Positions 24,690 through 34,201 of a DNA stretch of 64,000 bases are shown here, piece by piece; position 1 is the stretch's first letter, and the number at the start of each line of letters is the position of its first letter. This stretch comes from Uranotaenia lowii (lineage: Eukaryota > Arthropoda > Insecta > Diptera > Culicidae), in the NCBI RefSeq assembly GCF_029784155.1, contig NC_073693.1, forward strand, positions 141,907,988 to 141,971,987. Reading direction: 5' to 3'. The notes below the pieces were generated by a model. It was not told where the DNA came from, ran no database searches, and saw only the letters and a list, made by a program, of their open reading frames with translations. A program made the translations under genes and the position numbers.

Positions 24690-24706
24690 CCGTACCGACT
24701 GTGCCA
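24690..24706 (-). promoter_or_regulatory. Primer binding site of the small LTR element
   Basis: Minus-strand TGGCACAGTCGGTACGG begins one base after the LTR end. TGG is the complement of the tRNA CCA tail. I cannot say which tRNA it pairs with. Confidence 0.6.
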
Positions 24707-24707
24707 T

Positions 24708-25126
24708 TGTCGTAATTTTCCAATTCTTTTCAAAATGAATTCAAGATTAACTCTTTTTATGATTGGCAGCAGTGAAAACTGCTGAACCAATCTAGACCAA
24801 ACTCGTTTTTGCCGTCTTCTTGGATGTTGAAGGAACCGTCTTCTTTGATGGTGGAGGAACCGTCTGCCTATCCATCCTGGTGATGCTCTCACTACAAGAA
24901 TCGTTAAACGAATGAGCCCAAACGAGCTGGGTACGCTCTTTTTATAGCGTCAAATATCCGAGCGTCAGAGAAATGGGCGGAGCTAAATCTATGGGTTATT
25001 TCTCTCTGGATTAAAAGAGATAAAAGAGAGGATTTTTCGATCGGAACCTTTACTGCATTGAATGCATATGGATGACATGTTCTATTGAACAATTTACTTT
25101 CCGCTTCCTCATCTATATTCCCTGCA
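24708..25126 (-). repeat. 5' LTR of the small LTR element
   Basis: Same 419-bp sequence as 22439-22857; no differences seen. Its TATA box (minus strand) is at about 24939-24947 and would drive transcription leftward into the interior. It directly abuts the ATGTT duplication and the Tigger gene piece. Confidence 0.85.
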
Positions 25127-25131
25127 ATGTT

Positions 25132-25690
25132 CAGAATTTCTTCATCCGTAAAAGCTTTACTTGCATTTCTCTCCTCAGGGTCCTGTGGCAAAATAATTTC
25201 ATCGCGGTTGTTTACATCAATCAAATGGATCAAGGGAACACCATCTTCGTGAACGAGTTTGTTATTTAAAATAATTCCAATTTTCTTCCATGACTACTGC
25301 ATTACTGTACGTTTTATTTCACTCCAAGCATCGTTCATCCAGAAACATAAATCCCTCAACGTTATGCTCTTCAAGCTATGACCGATATCGATTTCGCTAG
25401 CTATGACATGTAGAAAAGCTTTTGACGATATTTTAGTTTACAGTTCTGAATTACATTCTAGTCCATGGGTTGAATCACTGCAGTCACATTTGGAGGCATA
25501 ACAAACAGTTTTCAAACCATCATCGCTTTTAAGCTCATCATTCATGTGCTGGGCAATTATCCAGTAACAACACAGCTTTAGGAGGAATTGACATTCCGGC
25601 TGAAAATTTGCGTACTGCTGGTACGAAGTTCTAGAGGAACCAGTTTTGGAAAATCATTCGAGTCATCAAGGCATTTTTAGAGGCGAAATA
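25132..25690 (-). pseudogene. Tigger transposase, DDE catalytic part
   Basis: Minus-strand LLLDNCPAH (near 25545) and PPNVTAVIQPMD (near 25480) are hallmark motifs of the pogo/Tigger DDE_1 domain, the first carrying the second catalytic Asp. A TAG follows directly after the QPMD motif and there are frame changes, so the gene is dead. Downstream FWMNDAW and TDEEIL-type segments also fit Tigger. The N-terminal helix-turn-helix half is missing, cut by the foldback arm at 25701. Confidence 0.8.
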
Positions 25691-25700
25691 TGTGACAGTA

Positions 25701-26113
25701 GACTGAGTCGATTTGGGGTCATTTTGGATTTTTTAAAACCCTGGTGTCTTAAAAGCTTCGTCTTGGTCCAAAACTCATCCATGATTTTTTGCAAAATTTT
25801 TAAGTAACGTTTACATGAGTAAATTTGAACTTTTAGGTTTGTATGGGAAAATTGAGTATTTTGTACTGAAAAATCAACATCATTTTTGTTTCATCTGTGG
25901 AACCGAGCCAGCTGATGGTTTTTGTGCCAATTTATAAAATTACTAAAGGAAATTTGCCGCTGAACAACTTTGTCCAAGACCGTAACTTCGTATCTTATTA
26001 GGAAAAAAAGTTATTAGCTGTTTCACAGGGGTATGTCTTTTCGCACTGATAAACAATAAATTCAATAGACATCCCTGCAGGGTGCCTAGCGAAGTATTGC
26101 GTGACTACTTTCC
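25701..26113. mobile_element. Single arm of the GACTGAG foldback
   Basis: This aligns with the left arm of 13541-14353 across its length, starting at the same GACTGAGTCG terminus beside TA, and stops at the centre without a second arm. It is therefore a half-element, from deletion or from insertion of an unpaired form. Confidence 0.85.
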
Positions 26114-26836
26114 ACGTTTATAAGATTATGACGGATTAAAATAATTTTTTTTTCAAAATCTCCCGATTTTATCACTTTCCCCGAATTTGTCACTCTAAAA
26201 TTCATCATGGGGGTGATAAAATCGGGGTTTCACTGTAGTTCCATTTAATAAGTCTTCATCGGATTCGGCTAAAGGAATGTTCGATAGTTCATTTGGTCGT
26301 CGACTCGAACCTTGTTAAAACCAAATGGTATCTATCGACGAGATTCACTCACACTCAAGGGGTTACCTAGTCCGGGGCGATATAGCTGTTAATTTATAAT
26401 TTAATTTTATTTTTCCTTTCCTTTTACTGAGCTGCTGCCGTTTATGACTTTTCTTATATTTATCCTCTTCAAGCCTTGCGTTTAAACCACTAACTTGTGC
26501 TCTGATCTTCAACTAAATGGAATGTCTCTCTCGATAACACACAAAACATCAAATTTAGAAGAAAATTGTCAAATTCTCAGCACAAAGAAAATATGTTTGT
26601 TTACACTTTTTATAACATCACAGTATCTTAGGCTACCTCGATCATTTCATATTATACAAAACTGATTGTTAGGCAATACCGACACCAGATGGCAATGCAA
26701 ACCCTTGCGAAAATTTGGACGATTTTTCTTCTAAGTGTCCTGTCTATTTGTCTGTGTAACAAGTTTAATTTTTGTAACAGTTGAAATATCTTAATTAATA
26801 GTAGACCAATTGTAACAAAAAATATATATTAAACTA

Positions 26837-27110
26837 CACAGCAAAAATTATTTCCTGTAAAATTATGCAAATGTCCTGTAACAAAAAAGAGCAGGACATT
26901 TACCGTAATTTTACAGGTCGAAAAACAAATTACGTGACATTTAATTTTTAGTGTACAACTTTTTTACAGGGCATTTGCTGTAATAATAAATGAATCTTCG
27001 TTAACTTTAAAGGAAAGCAATTTAAAATTTCGGGTTTTGTTAATTACAGGTTGATTTATTTTAAAGGTTGCAGTTTCAGTGACACGTAATAGTTAAAAAA
27101 AATTTCTGTG
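26837..27110. mobile_element. CACAG-ended, TA-flanked MITE (274 bp)
   Basis: CACAGCAAAAATTATTT at 26837 pairs with an inverse ending CTGTG at 27110, with TA outside both. Subterminal repeats of CCTGTAA, GACATTT and TTTTACAGG occur in both orientations. From 27111 to 27670 I see nothing. Confidence 0.7.
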
Positions 27111-27789
27111 TATAGCTATGAGATAGCATTATTATGTTTAAAAACTTAAAAAAATATATTGTTAAAATGTGTTAAAATTACAAGCGAAATGCACTTTTAT
27201 GAAGTTTAGCGATAAAAATATGACTTTCAGAAGATAAAAAGATCGAATAATTCTCGCACAATTTTATCTTTTTTGAATCTACATATGTATTCTACAAAAC
27301 TGAAGCCAAACCAAATCCACTAATGTTTTGGAAGTCAAAATGCATTAATTGATGTCACGGAGTTAATGATGTTAGACATTATTAACATATCATTGGGTCG
27401 CCAAAAGGATATTGCGTTCTAAAAATTGATCCTAAAGATAAGCCATGTGGCCAGTATTTACTATTGCAGATCAAATTTCGTCGAGATTGCAGTGTGCTAT
27501 TGGAATTTTCTAAACATTTGAAACACACAATATAACAGAGGAGTTTTTCTGTTTTTTCTCCAATCTTTTCGGAAATTATCGTTTTAAAGCATGTATAGTT
27601 TTGGAAAAAAGGTTGTAGTAAAAAATATTCAACAAACAAGTGTACCTAAATAGAGGCTGGGCACACACACATAGAGGAGATGGGGGCATAATGGCCACCT
27701 TAAGGAAAACGCTTATTTAACCATAGAGAACAGCTGTAATATGTGAATTACATCATTGTTTCGTGTTCAGACACTCAAATAGTCTATTG

Positions 27790-28278
27790 TAAGCTTGCTA
27801 GATTGCCCGGTTTTATCCGGGTTTGCCCGGATATTTGATGCAAAATTTTGAGAAAGTCCGGTCCGGCCCGGTTGCCCGGATATCGTGAAAAAAGTCCGGA
27901 TATTGCCCGGATTTTTTCACAATTTTCACAAAGAAACCAAAAAAAATCATAGGTTTTGAGTAAGTTTCAGCGAAATCGATTAACGGTATGGACATTTTCA
28001 ACGGTTGTTTCAAATAATTTCGCTGATTTACTTTTATAAACCTTTAAATATTTAAATGTTCCAAAAAGTTTTTGGAAGTCTGCAATTACATTAATAAAAT
28101 ATTAATTTCATTTTTTTTTTGCTTTTATATTTTTTTTATTTTGCTTTTTGCCCGGTTATTGCCCGGTTTTTGGATTTGAAAAATTGAAATCCATGCCCGG
28201 ATTTTGCCAGGTTTTTTTTGAAAAAATGCCCGGAATTGCTAGGCCCGGATGGGAGTGGAAAAAATTCTGGCAACCTTA
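27790..28278. mobile_element. hAT-like MITE rich in GCCCGG
   Basis: The ends TAAGCTTGCTAGAT and inverse (TAAGGTTGCCAGAA) are flanked by the 8-bp duplication GTCTATTG (27782-27789, 28279-28286), as expected for hAT. GCCCGG or TCCGG occurs more than a dozen times in 489 bp, on both strands. A decayed relative is at 18780-19230. Confidence 0.75.
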
Positions 28279-28522
28279 GTCTATTGCCTAATTTGATGAA
28301 ACTTGAAAAAGTAGATAAAAACGTTTAAAAATGCATTTTAAAAATTTTTGCCGAAAGCTGAAAACCAATCACTGTAGAGGCATAATGAGAAACCCCCCGA
28401 GGCAGTATGAGCACCTTTAATGAAGGCATAATGAGCGTTTCTGCCGGGGAATCTAGCAGCGAATTCGACTCGATGAAGTCAACTGACTAATAGAGCTACA
28501 GCTCAACTTGCATCGTCTGACG

Positions 28523-28585
28523 ATTTGGCCTATTGGTTAGATGTCTAAGAGGTAATCAGTAGGCTCGAGTTTGATTCCTGGTCGA
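28523..28585 (+). repeat. tRNA-like SINE unit, plus arm
   Basis: TTGGCCTATTGGTTAGATG fits an A box region and GAGTTTGATTCCTGG a B box with T-arm pairing, about 45 bases apart, followed by a T run that would end Pol III transcription. Likely a tRNA-derived SINE promoter. Confidence 0.55.
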
Positions 28586-28824
28586 GGTGATTTTTTTTTC
28601 ATTTATCATTCATGATCATGATTGCACTAAACGGTGAGGCGTAGATTCATCAAACAAAGCAATAACAAAATAATCTAGGTATGTTTGTAGAATTCAAAGA
28701 ATGAACACATGCTCATACATTATGTTTCTGGTGTTTTGTTTGACGGATGATGCTTTGATGCTATTAGCCGTATAATGTAACAATAAAAAAAATCAATCAT
28801 GAATGGTATGTGCTAAACAAAAAT

Positions 28825-28893
28825 CCCCTCGAACAGGAATCGAACTCGAGTCTACTGATTACCTCTCCGACACCTTACCAATAGGCCAAATCA
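28825..28893 (-). repeat. tRNA-like SINE unit, minus arm
   Basis: Inverted counterpart of 28523-28585: minus-strand TTGGCCTATTGGTAAG and GAGTTCGATTCCTG. Its B box is closer to consensus (GTTCGATTCC) than that of the plus arm. Confidence 0.55.
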
Positions 28894-29689
28894 ACAGACG
28901 AAACAAGTCAAGCTGTAGCTCTATTATTCAGTTGACTTCATCGAGTTGAATTCGCTGCTAGATTAGCTGGTTGCAGTTCGTACATTTCAGATCAAGATGA
29001 TTTAAAGGTCATAAAAGCTTATTTGGTGGTGCTCAAAAATTATAATATTTTCGTCACTTGAGAACCTAGCTGGTTATTATTTAATATTTCTGTAAATATG
29101 AAAAGGATATTTCTTTTTTGGTGAAAAATTAATACTATAGGTACTACGAAACAAGTCCTCATGAAAATTTGTTTAAGAAAATACAAAATACGTACTTATG
29201 TAGAAAGAGGAGTGCTCATTATGCCCTGGGTGCTCGTTATGCCCTCATCTCCCCTACCATATAAGACATGAATTTTACATAACTATTTATTTTTTGGTTT
29301 CGAAATCAGAAGTTTATTTAGCGTATCGCATTAGCAGTTCAATATTGCATTCCACATTTCATGCAAGTTGTGCTTTTCGAGTAGAACCTCTGCTAAGGTT
29401 TTACTGGTATTGGAAAAGCTTTCGAATCTAATCGCGACTTTCGCACAAGCTTGAATACAATACCGGCGGTGAAATATTGCCTAGAAAAAATACTTTTTGG
29501 CACTTTTTGCAGATTAATGAATTTTCAACTTTTGATTATCAATTCATATTAATGGTATTAAAAGGCAAAAAAAATCATGCACTTATCTTGAACGAGGCAC
29601 AAACGAGGAACAACATCTTTCTGCTCAACTCTCTTGGAAGGCTCATGACTCATGATGTATTTCGTATTTATTATTACCTCTCATTTTGA

Positions 29690-29850
<161 letters not shown>

Positions 29851-29938
29851 TTGCGCTTGAATTTGAATTTTGTCGTGACACGGAATACTATGTAAATAAA
29901 AATAAATTGATTTTGGAATTCACTCTTCAGTTGTCATA

Positions 29939-30273
29939 ATGCCGTCCAAGAAAGAAGAGCAGCGTATCAAAATTTTGCTCGAGCATCGCGAAAATCTGAG
30001 CTACTCGCACGCAAAGCTGGCAAAATCACTAAAAGTTGCCAAATCAACCGTTACAAATGTGATTAAAGTGTTTGAGACGCGTTTGTTGCCAGCCAGAAAG
30101 TCTGGATCGGGGGGAAATCGAAAACCGAAAGCCGCTGAGACGACAAAGAGAGTTGCCGGTAGTTTAAAGCGAAACCCTAACCTCTCTCTCCGAGATGCCG
30201 CAAATAAGCTGGGTGTATCGTCTACAACCGTGCATCGGGCCAAAAAACGAGCCGGACTATCGACTTACAAGAA
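29939..30273 (+). pseudogene. ITmD37E-type mariner transposase, N-terminal part
   Basis: ATG at 29939 opens a frame with two helix-turn-helix segments (residues about 15-45, with AKLAKSLKVAKSTV, and about 75-105, with DAANKLGVSSTTVHRAKKR), the paired-like DNA-binding domain of Tc1/mariner transposases. A gypsy element interrupts it after about 112 codons; the frame resumes at 39334. The expected 5' terminal repeat is not found, replaced by or lost beside the (GT)n tract. Confidence 0.85.
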
Positions 30274-30278
30274 GGTAG

Positions 30279-30452
30279 TGTAGTGTCGTACACTATGCCC
30301 GAAGACTCATACAATCATGTACAACAATTTGACATACCTTGATTATACAATTGACCATGTTCCAAGTGTGAGACGATTAAAGATTCAGTTTTGTACGACG
30401 GCAATCCGAGTAAGTTGTGCGTGCTTTACATTCCGAAATACCCGACATAACA
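30279..30452 (+). repeat. 5' LTR of the gypsy element
   Basis: 174 bp, starts TGTAGTGTCG and ends CGACATAACA. The first 15 bases hold a short palindrome (GTGTCGTACAC-like). No clear TATA box. It matches 39155-39328 at every position I compared. Confidence 0.95.
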
Positions 30453-30488
30453 CTGGCGACGACGGGAAAAGAATCGATCTTTTAAGAG
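30448..30488 (+). repeat. 41-bp direct repeat, left copy (LTR end plus primer site)
   Basis: Covers the last five LTR bases, the primer binding site and 23 bases downstream. It is repeated exactly at 32280-32320, with the 1.79-kb insert between. Confidence 0.95.
30454..30466 (+). promoter_or_regulatory. Primer binding site of the gypsy element
   Basis: TGGCGACGACGGG starts one base after the LTR. TGGCGACGA would pair with the 3' end of a tRNA-Ser of the GCU type (ending TCGTCGCCA in metazoans); pairing beyond nine bases is less certain. A second copy is at 32286-32298. Confidence 0.6.
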
Positions 30489-32279
30489 CTTAGCTTAGCT
30501 TAGCTTAGCTTGATTGGCTGCTCACATCCACCTTAAATCGTTGAACTTGAAATGCTTTATCAACAAAACTCAATTTATAATGCATGTATTTTCTCTCTCT
30601 TTTCAAAACCTTGCTCAATTGAAAATAAATTACTTTAATGAAATCTTCATTACACGCTATGCATTTCAAATCCCACGATCGCAGGCGTGGCTAAGTAGAA
30701 CGAATTCCACATCGCCAATGGTTGCTACTCCGTGATTGACCGAGGCCACCAATTTTGTACAAAGGTCAAATGAATGGTGTCTGGGACTGACAGCACATTC
30801 ACAATGCCCAAAACTGATGCTCTCTCTTTAAACATCAATAACGGCGCCGGCCACGTCCTAGCAGTCAATAGATAGATTGGAAAAAAGAAAGGGATGAAAG
30901 AATGATTTTGTGCTTTAGGACCGAGGTTACCTCTGCATCCTAGCAAAATAATTTTGGTTTGGAGTTTGGGTATAAGGATATAATCAGGAGACACTTTTGA
31001 CTAGTGCAATAGTTTTGGTAGTAAACCGTATCTAATATGCGCCTGTTATACTATATTAAGTTGAACAACAGAACTATTTTAAAGTATTTTTTATTTTTTA
31101 CTGTTTACCCTTTTTATTTCTTACTATTTACCAAGATTTTATAGGTAGTTTTATTGTGTTAAAGTTAAAAAAAAAATAAATTCAAATCTGATCGAATTCA
31201 GAGAAACTTAAAATTTAATATAAAAAAAAAACTGGAAAAATATAGAAATATAACATTACATGGTATCAATTCATAAATCCTTCTAAACATTATGATCAGT
31301 CTCATCATTATTGGTCACCCTGACATGATACCAAAACGCCTGAAAGTATACAAGGTGCGTGAACTATCCGGCTACCGTTATGTTGTCTGTTTTCGTACTA
31401 TGGCGGATTTATTGTTATTTTTAAACGCGAAAAATTGTAATTATGAGAGAAGAACAAATAAACGATCCCTTTTTAGTTCATACGTTAAAGTGACAACAAG
31501 TGTTTTCTTCTCCTGTCCGAAATGGTCTGGACACAACACATTATTTAAAAGAAAATTATAAACATAATCTAAAAATTTTCCTTATATTTCCTCTAACCAA
31601 ATAAAAAATAAATAAATAGATGTACATGTTAAGCAAAAACTAAATGAATTGATCTTACCAAAATTTCTTATTGCGCTACGCTAATAATCCTTCCAGTTTT
31701 CTGTTTTGCATTCGAATTTCTAAACTATGATTTTAAATTATTATATGACAAAATTTATCAATGGCATAGAAAGTTCTGGTTTCTCGCAAAATTCAATCAA
31801 AAGAATAGGCTTTAATAGAGCTGTACGTTTATTATTGTACACAATTTCATGGGATTGATGTTTTTTGCACTAGATTCCAAAAACAATGTAAAAGACCTTA
31901 TTGTGTACTGTATTTTCCCCATTTCTAGGGGCAAAATCTTGATTTTTCCCCAACAATTACTAAACTCAACCATTTAGAAAGTAATAAGATTTTATGTAGT
32001 CGGCAATACAAGAATGGCAATACTTAGCTTTGTCCCGTATTCAAACGTCTTTTCCAACCTTTAAGCCATCATCCAGAAAGAAGTTTTTGCTCCAATTGTT
32101 CAGCAGCTACAATTTTCGCCCTTTTCCGGAAAACAGCGACCAGGTTCTTTGATCCCTATGGCTAAATTTGGCGTTTCATCCGAGTGCAGTTTTAAGAATT
32201 TGCTAAATTTTCTCTTCTCAGAATTACGCAGTCAAAAAAAAAAAAAACACACCCGTCACAAACAAGCGTAGCCTACTCC
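30489..32279. mobile_element. 1.79-kb insertion in the gypsy leader
   Basis: It starts with four CTTAG units (CTTAGCTTAGCTTAGC...) and a segment also present at 62775-63350 (shared core GATCGCAGGCGTGGCTAAG...), so it is a dispersed repeat. The core contains TGGCTAAGTAG, a fit to a Pol III A box, but the B box is weak. An A run lies near the right end (32234-32246). Between about 31000 and 32230 it is AT-rich with no recognised ORF. The 41-bp flanking repeat is long for a transposon duplication; LINE-type insertion is the closest known explanation. Confidence 0.65.
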
Positions 32280-32320
32280 TAACACTGGCGACGACGGGAA
32301 AAGAATCGATCTTTTAAGAG
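32280..32320 (+). repeat. 41-bp direct repeat, right copy
   Basis: Exact copy of 30448-30488, including TGGCGACGACGGG. The gypsy leader continues from here. Confidence 0.95.
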
Positions 32321-32999
32321 TGCGAAAAAGTAAATTGAACGGGAGTGAGATATGTAAGTACCGAAATTATAAGAGAGTTAGTTTCTAGAAAAGAAATTAA
32401 AAGTACCCTGTGGTGAAAATGGGGCTAAATAGATTGATGGCTATGGTATTAAAGATGGCTTCCGAAAACGCGAAAATGTGATTTGGGGAATTTGATTGAA
32501 TTGGTGAATGGTGAATGAAGGGGTACCGATGAAGTCGAAGGACCAAGGGTTGGTTATGATGGAATGTTATTTTAAAATAAAAAGGTGTTCAAATTGAAAG
32601 AAAATTAATCTATGAATAAAAATGAAAAATCATCGGAAGCGGCCATTCCAATTCTTGAAAAATTCAAGGCCAAGTGGAAAAAGTGTGGTTGTAGTGTTAC
32701 CGGCAGAGCAATTTGGGTAACTCAGAGATAAAAAAAAGTGATGGCAATTGTGTTTGTGACTCCAGTAAAAGGAGATGAAAACGGTTAAGCAACGAGACTC
32801 AATGAGTTCCACAGAACAGCTGATCGAATCGCCCGGGGGAAAAAACTGCACGTAGTTTTTGTAGCTCTACGGAGTTCAGATTTTTTTGTCTAATCCAACA
32901 TCTAACTTTGGAACTTTGGACACGTAAGTAAGTATTCATTTATTTTAGTGCTCCAATATCATTGCACAAGTTGCAAAGTAAACGAAAAAAAAACGTGGA

Positions 33000-33432
33000 A
33001 TGGGCCGAGCGCCGGATTTACTGTTTTGGAGCAAGCCGTTGTGTAATGCATTATATTGAGAGAAATGTGAAAAGGACCGAGTGTCGGATTCACAAATATT
33101 GGTAGATATTGAAATCCATAATTATCAGAAAGAAAAAGAAAAACTTTCTTCATTAGCTTAACAGATATGAATGAGTCAAAATATTCGAAAAATTGTGAAA
33201 AGGACCGAGCGTCGGATTCACACGCGTGTTTTGGTACGGAGATGTTTTAAGCTTACGTTTGGCAAAATGACCGAGAGTCAGATTCGTGAGAGAAATTTGG
33301 TTAGCAAAAATGAATGAGCCACTCCACTATATTCGAAACATTGTGAAAAGGACCGAGCGTCGGATTCACACGCGTGTGTTGGTGCCGAGATGTCGTTAGC
33401 TACCGTTTGGAGGAAAGACCGAGAGTCAGAGT
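33000..33432 (+). repeat. Hairpin-forming repeats in the gypsy leader
   Basis: The motif GACCGAGCGTCGGATTCAC or a variant occurs six times (near 33005, 33076, 33202, 33271, 33352, 33420). CCGAGCGTCGG is a perfect 4-bp stem with a 3-base loop. The last four copies are arranged as two larger units of about 150 bp (33190-33290 and 33338-33432), each with a strong copy followed by a GAGAGTCAGA variant. The location between primer site and gag suits an RNA packaging or dimerisation role; this is inference. Confidence 0.75.
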
Positions 33433-33822
33433 CCAGAGTTGTGAAAGAAAAAAAGAAAGAGGAAAATAAGTATGTTGGGGGATTTGCTTTGTACATGAAT
33501 CGATGTAGTTGTGATTGGGCAAATGCAAGGGGAAAATAATAACGCAAAACAAAGGAAAGGAATCAAAGTAGGTGAGTGAAAGTATTTTGATTTTCTCGTT
33601 CTCTTGCTGGCTCTATAATTATCTTCGATGATGAGTCGTAGTAAAACAGTGTTGCTAAATTTTCAGAATACACAATACGATAAAATTTCACCTCAAACAT
33701 AAAACATTTGGTTACTTTTTCTTATTATTTTAAAACTCAGGACAAGAAGCAAACTTAGGTAAATTATCAAACTGGAAGTATTAAAAAAAGGGAACAAATA
33801 ACCGACTGTTCTGCTAAGAATA

Positions 33823-34201
33823 AAGTCTGCTTCATTTAATATTGGAACAAATTCTTTTGCTCATTGTGGCGCTCCTAGTGGACGGATTTGGAAACTTTTT
33901 TCACCCACGTGTCGGGAAATTCATTACCTTTCACCATGTATTTATGTCATAACACCAAACGATAGCATTTTGTAAACAACCGCCATGGAAGCCGAACGGA
34001 GAGATCAAATTGTGCACAGTTTTCTTACGAGTACGAGTACGAGAATTTCTTCGAAACAGCAATGAATAATTTTTTAAATTTTTTTTTTATGAAAGAGTAA
34101 AGAAAATGCTACATTTGTATGAAAAACAAATTATGAATTCGTTAATAAATGACTGAACTACACGCAATTGTTTGTGTTCCAATATTTAATGAAGCAGACT
34201 T
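33823..34201. mobile_element. Deleted mariner with AAGTCTG termini
   Basis: AAGTCTGCTTCATTTAATATTGG and inverse lie beside TA (33821-33822, 34202-34203). Inside, ATG at 33985 opens a transposase start (MEAERRDQIVHSFL) that runs into unrelated sequence after about 14 codons. The same family is found at 45288-45791. It sits in the gypsy leader. Confidence 0.75.

Larger units (their letters stand above)
22439..25126 (-). mobile_element. Small non-autonomous LTR retrotransposon
   Basis: Two 419-bp direct repeats, 22439-22857 and 24708-25126, look identical by eye, start TG and end CA, and are flanked by the 5-bp duplication ATGTT (22434-22438, 25127-25131). On the minus strand the base after the 5' LTR is followed by a TGG-starting primer binding site. 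The 1.85-kb interior has no gag or pol, only frames I cannot identify (for example 24363-24563) and a later TA-flanked insert. It must be mobilised in trans; identical LTRs indicate recent movement. Confidence 0.85.
21792..26235 (-). mobile_element. Tigger/pogo-type transposon, interrupted
   Basis: Termini CAGTGAAAACCCGATTTTGTCAC (21792 onward) and inverse ending at 26235 lie between TA dinucleotides, as for pogo/Tigger (Tc1/mariner superfamily). The transposase remnant is on the minus strand. Two later insertions are visible: a small LTR element (22439-25126) and one arm of the GACTGAG foldback (25701-26113), which has replaced or displaced the 5' half of the gene. Confidence 0.85.
17712..26755 (+). 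mobile_element. DNA transposon family B, copy B2 (interrupted, 8-bp TSD)
   Basis: The left terminus ACAGACAAACAGACGGGACAC at 17712 and its inverse ending at 26755 are flanked by GTAACAAG (17703-17710 and 26756-26763). Segments 17712-18390, 21355-21460 and 26239-26755 align with B1 in reverse; the rest is later insertion, including the Tigger at 21792-26235. The B-derived parts contain an intron-like gtatgt...ttttag near 18015-18078 and coding-like pieces, for example FAEAHLSRMS near 21395. The original gene is not identified. Confidence 0.75.
28450..28964. repeat. Foldback of two tRNA-like SINE heads
   Basis: AATCTAGCAGCGAATTC at 28450 is inverted at 28964; arms of about 150 bp each contain a tRNA-like unit pointing inward. 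The centre is an AT-rich spacer with TTATCATTCATGATCATG and relatives. It lies within the 27674-29254 element. Confidence 0.75.
27674..29254. mobile_element. TA-flanked element with GAGGAGATG termini
   Basis: GAGGAGATGGGGGCATAATGG and the inverse of a close variant ending at 29254 lie beside TA. Internal copies of GGCATAATGAG near 28380 and 28430 are subterminal repeats. It hosts an hAT-like insert and a foldback of two SINE-like units. No transposase is seen. Confidence 0.7.

Noticed and set aside
24674..24892. Arg-rich frame present twice (also 22432-22623)
   Set aside because: It lies within the LTRs, is duplicated for that reason only, and overlaps the LTR promoter region.
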